This document shows positions 61,377-64,000 of a stretch of DNA of 64,000 nucleotides, piece by piece. Positions within the stretch are counted from its first letter, which is position 1; each line of letters opens with the position of its first letter. The notes under the pieces are model-generated. The model made no database searches, was not told the origin of the DNA, and was given only the letters and a program-made list of their open reading frames with translations. Source of the DNA: Azospirillum halopraeferens DSM 3675 (GTDB taxonomy: Bacteria > Pseudomonadota > Alphaproteobacteria > Azospirillales > Azospirillaceae); contig NZ_KE386927.1 in the NCBI RefSeq assembly GCF_000429625.1, positions 175,160 through 239,159 on the forward strand. The letters run 5' to 3'. Made by a program: the position numbers and the translations under genes.

Positions 61377-62462
61377 ATGACCGTCAGCACGAGGCCCCCC
61401 GGCACGGCGCGTCTGCGGCTCGACCGGCTGTGGAGCCGGGGGTGCGCCTTCCTCGGCTCGCCCACCGCCATCATGGGCGGGGCCATGACCTGGGTGTCGG
61501 AGCGCACCCTGGTCTCCGCCATCTCCAACGCCGGCGGTTTCGGCGTGCTGGCCTGCGGCTCCATGAGCCCCGACCGGCTGGCGGCGGAGATCGCGGGCAC
61601 CCGCGCCCTGACCGACCGGCCCTTCGGCGTCAACCTGATCAACCTGCACCCGGATCTGGACCGGCTGGTCGAGGTCTGCGTCGAGCACCGGGTGGGCCAC
61701 GTGGTCATCGCCGGCGGCCTGCCGGCGGCCGGCACCGTCAAGCGCATCAAGGACGGCGGCGCCAAAGTCATGGCCTTCGCCCCGGCGCTGGTGATCGCCC
61801 GGCGCCTGGTGCGCATGGGCGTCGACGCGCTGATCATCGAGGGGTCGGAGGCCGGCGGCCACATCGGGCCGGTCGCCACCTCGGTGCTGGCGCAGGAGAT
61901 CCTGCCGGAGGTGCGGGAGGTGCCGGTCTTCGTCGCCGGCGGCATCGGCCGCGGCGAGGCCATCGTCTCGGCCCTGGAGGTGGGGGCGGCCGGCGTGCAG
62001 ATCGGCACCCGCTTCGTCTGCGCCACGGAATCGATCGCGCACCCCAACTTCAAGAAGGCGTTCATCCGCGCCTCGGCCCGCGACGCCCAGGCGTCGGTGC
62101 AGCTCGACCCCCGCCTGCCGGTGATCCCCGTGCGCGCGCTGGTCAACGAGGGCACCAAGCGCTTCATGGAGACCCAGCGCGCGCTGATCGCCCGCCTCGG
62201 GGCCGGCGAGATCACGCGCGACGCCGCCCAGTTGGAGATCGAGCATTTCTGGGCCGGCGCGCTCCGCCGTGCGGTCATCGACGGCGACGTGGAGACCGGC
62301 TCGCTGATGGCCGGCCAGAGCGTGGGCATGGTGACCCGCGAGCAGCCGACGGCGGAGATCATCGCCGAGCTTGCGGACCAGGCGGAGGCCGCCCTGCTCC
62401 GCCGTTTCGCCTCGCTGCCGCTGCGCGCCCGCTCCCTGGAAACCGGCGCGGCTCAGGGATAA
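61377..62462 (+). CDS. Nitronate monooxygenase-like FMN enzyme
   Basis: 361 residues; GTG and ATG are adjacent at 61374/61377 and the ATG is 9 nt behind AAGGGA. TIM-barrel of the 2-nitropropane dioxygenase family: IMGGAMTWVSERTLVSAISN, GGFGVLACGSM, FGVNLINL, IIEGSEAGGHIGP (with the catalytic His region), and the FMN phosphate site VAGGIGRGEAIVSALEVGAA then GVQIGTRF. It could oxidise nitronates or reduce enoyl-type substrates (FabK is a close relative). Confidence 0.88.
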   Translation: MTVSTRPPGTARLRLDRLWSRGCAFLGSPTAIMGGAMTWVSERTLVSAISNAGGFGVLACGSMSPDRLAAEIAGTRALTDRPFGVNLINLHPDLDRLVEVCVEHRVGHVVIAGGLPAAGTVKRIKDGGAKVMAFAPALVIARRLVRMGVDALIIEGSEAGGHIGPVATSVLAQEILPEVREVPVFVAGGIGRGEAIVSALEVGAAGVQIGTRFVCATESIAHPNFKKAFIRASARDAQASVQLDPRLPVIPVRALVNEGTKRFMETQRALIARLGAGEITRDAAQLEIEHFWAGALRRAVIDGDVETGSLMAGQSVGMVTREQPTAEIIAELADQAEAALLRRFASLPLRARSLETGAAQG

Positions 62463-62546
62463 CGCAAACGCCACCCCCTGTTGAGCGCGGCTTCGGCATA
62501 CCACATTGTCGGGCAGGCTGCCCATTCGCGCGGGACCGTCATGCTG

Positions 62547-62585
62547 TTCGAGAGTCCGATGCCGGTCATGGCGCATTCGAGAGTC
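62547..62585. repeat. Direct repeat TTCGAGAGTC in the ptsP leader
   Basis: TTCGAGAGTC at 62547-62556 and 62576-62585, 29 bp apart, within a longer imperfect repeat that includes GTCATG. Each contains GAGTC, a GANTC site. It lies 74-112 bp before the ptsP start. Confidence 0.5.
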
Positions 62586-62658
62586 GCGTACGCCCGATGT
62601 CCTGAACCCTCCCTCTCCGCCCTTGCATTTCCGGCCCCCGCGTGGAATTGAGCGCGCC

Positions 62659-64000
62659 ATGGACAGCGTCAAGCAGCACACCGCCCCCTTCGATGGCCGC
62701 GCCTCGCGGCGCCTGCTGGCGCGCCTGCGCGACATCATGGCGGGGTCCGGCACCGGCCAGGACCGGCTGGACAAGATCGTCACGCTGATCGGCGCGGAGA
62801 TGGGGGCCGACGTCTGCTCCTGCTACGTCATGCGCGCCGGCGAGGTGCTGGAGCTGTTCGCCACCGAGGGGCTGAACAAGACGGCGGTGCATAAGACGCG
62901 CCTGCGGGTCGGCGAGGGCATCGTCGGCGACGTCGCCGCCCAGGCGCGGCCGGTGGCGCTGGACGACGTCCACGCCTATCCCAACTTCGCCTACCGGCCG
63001 GAAACGGGGGAGGACCCGTACCAGTCCCTGATGGGCGTGCCCATCCTGCGCGGCGGCAAGGTGCGCGGCGTGCTGGTCATCCAGCATGCGGCCCGGCGCC
63101 ACTACGCCGAGGAGGAGGTGGAGACCCTGCAGACCATCGCCATGGTCGTCGCCGAGCTGGTGGCGGCGGGCGAGCTGATCAACCCGCAGGAGGTGTTCTC
63201 CACCGGCGACGCCGCGCTGATGCCGGCACGGCTGTCCGGCGTGTCGCTCAGCGGCGGCCTGGCCACCGGCCTGGCGGTGGTGCACCGCCCCCAGCTCACC
63301 ATCCGCCAGATGGTGGCGGAGGACGCCGACCGCGAGCAGCAGCGCCTGGCCGACGCGCTCGCGACCATGCACAGCGCCATCGACGATCTGCTGGCCTCGC
63401 CGTCCCTGGCGGCCCTGGGCGAGCCGCGCGACATCCTGGAAACCTACCGCATGTTCGCCGAGGATCGCGGCTGGCTGTCGCGCATCCGCGAGGCGATCCG
63501 CAAGGGACTGACGGCGGAGGCGGCGGTGCAGCAGGTGCAGAACGACACCCGCGCCCGCATGAGCCATCTCACCGATCCCTACATCCGCGAACGGCTGATG
63601 GACCTGGAGGACCTGACCAACCGGCTTCTCCAGCACCTGGCCGGCAAGCGGTCGGAGGGCGACGGCGGCACCCTGCCCGATGACACCGTTCTGGTGGCCC
63701 GCACCATGGGACCGGCGGAGCTGCTGGACTACGACCAGCGCCGGCTGCGCGCGCTGATACTGGAGGAAGGCTCCCCCTCCTCCCACGTCTGCATCGTCGC
63801 CCGCGCCCTGAACATCCCGGTGGTGCAGATCGCCGATGCCATGAACCGGATCGAGCCGCTGGATCCCCTGATCGTTGACGGCGACCACGGCACCGTCTTC
63901 GTCCGCCCGGCCGAAGACATCCAGATGGCGTTCGCGGAGAGCGTGGCGCTGCGCACCCGCAAGGAGCAGATGTACGCCGAGGTGCGCTCCCTGCCGTCGG
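62659..64000 (+). CDS. ptsP: PTS phosphotransferase EI-Ntr PtsP (3' end missing)
   Basis: 447 residues are visible from ATG 62659; the frame is open to the end of the window. Residues about 30-165 are a GAF domain (LDKIVTLIGAEMGADVCSCY, MRAGEVLELFATEGLN) that senses glutamine or 2-oxoglutarate in this family. The PEP-utilising N-domain follows; the phosphohistidine motif EEGSPSSHVCIVARALN contains the active His near residue 377. It autophosphorylates from PEP and feeds NPr, then PtsN (54736-55194). The lysC-ptsP proximity is common in alphaproteobacteria. Confidence 0.95.
   Translation, partial: MDSVKQHTAPFDGRASRRLLARLRDIMAGSGTGQDRLDKIVTLIGAEMGADVCSCYVMRAGEVLELFATEGLNKTAVHKTRLRVGEGIVGDVAAQARPVALDDVHAYPNFAYRPETGEDPYQSLMGVPILRGGKVRGVLVIQHAARRHYAEEEVETLQTIAMVVAELVAAGELINPQEVFSTGDAALMPARLSGVSLSGGLATGLAVVHRPQLTIRQMVAEDADREQQRLADALATMHSAIDDLLASPSLAALGEPRDILETYRMFAEDRGWLSRIREAIRKGLTAEAAVQQVQNDTRARMSHLTDPYIRERLMDLEDLTNRLLQHLAGKRSEGDGGTLPDDTVLVARTMGPAELLDYDQRRLRALILEEGSPSSHVCIVARALNIPVVQIADAMNRIEPLDPLIVDGDHGTVFVRPAEDIQMAFAESVALRTRKEQMYAEVRSLPS

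Overview
The window reads as a 64 kb piece of a very GC-rich (near 70 % by eye) alphaproteobacterial genome of the Azospirillum / Rhodospirillales type. The strongest taxonomic hint is glutamate synthase: the large subunit follows from memory the Azospirillum brasilense GltB sequence closely, including a 36-residue propeptide before the catalytic Cys. FnrL/FixK-type control of hemA, candidate GANTC (CcrM) sites and a RidA/LysR pair fit the same group. Most genes are housekeeping, so the replicon looks chromosomal or chromid-like.

Layout. 1-4.3 kb: end of a small exported protein, a chemotaxis receptor and a TonB-dependent receptor. 4.5-9.1 kb: small, mostly uncharacterised genes around a lipid kinase and a double cold-shock protein. 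9.2-12.0 kb: an overlapping nucleotidyltransferase-fold/metallophosphoesterase pair and a cbpM/cbpA chaperone pair. 12.3-15.6 kb: a peptidoglycan-binding lipoprotein, a 30-residue membrane peptide, and a plasmid-type replication module (RepA, ten 16-bp iterons on both sides, an AT-rich patch and a cluster of GANTC sites), then a Tim44-like membrane protein. 15.7-24.9 kb (minus strand): clpB, an unknown overlapping gene pair, mscL and secA. 25-28 kb (plus): parvulin, argJ, mutT. 28-37.8 kb: ridA/lysR, a TPR-glycosyltransferase-methyltransferase protein, hemA with an FNR box, trkH, a class III aminotransferase and two convergent GSTs. 38-45.2 kb (minus): gltB, DUF2442, an AT-rich foreign-looking gene, gltD. 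45.6-47.8 kb: uppP, a decayed Uma2 gene, an NDUFA9-like gene. 48-55.2 kb (plus): tRNA-Leu(CAG), rnd, kdsD, lptC-lptA-lptB, rpoN, hpf, ptsN. 55.2-64 kb: a second Uma2 relic, a small coiled-coil membrane protein, a phytase-like secreted protein under a likely Pho box, an intact Uma2 gene, ubiG, lysC, a nitronate monooxygenase-like gene and the start of ptsP.

Functional themes are envelope biogenesis (Lpt transport, Kdo precursor synthesis, UppP, SecA, parvulin), nitrogen metabolism and its control (GOGAT, RpoN, PtsN and PtsP of the nitrogen PTS), protein quality control (ClpB, CbpA/CbpM) and phosphate and oxygen responses. The most unusual items are the RepA/iteron origin embedded among housekeeping genes, a terminator-like leader that abuts the secA start codon, and an AT-rich gene sitting 12 nt behind gltD. 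All functional calls rest on motif recognition by eye; no database search was run.
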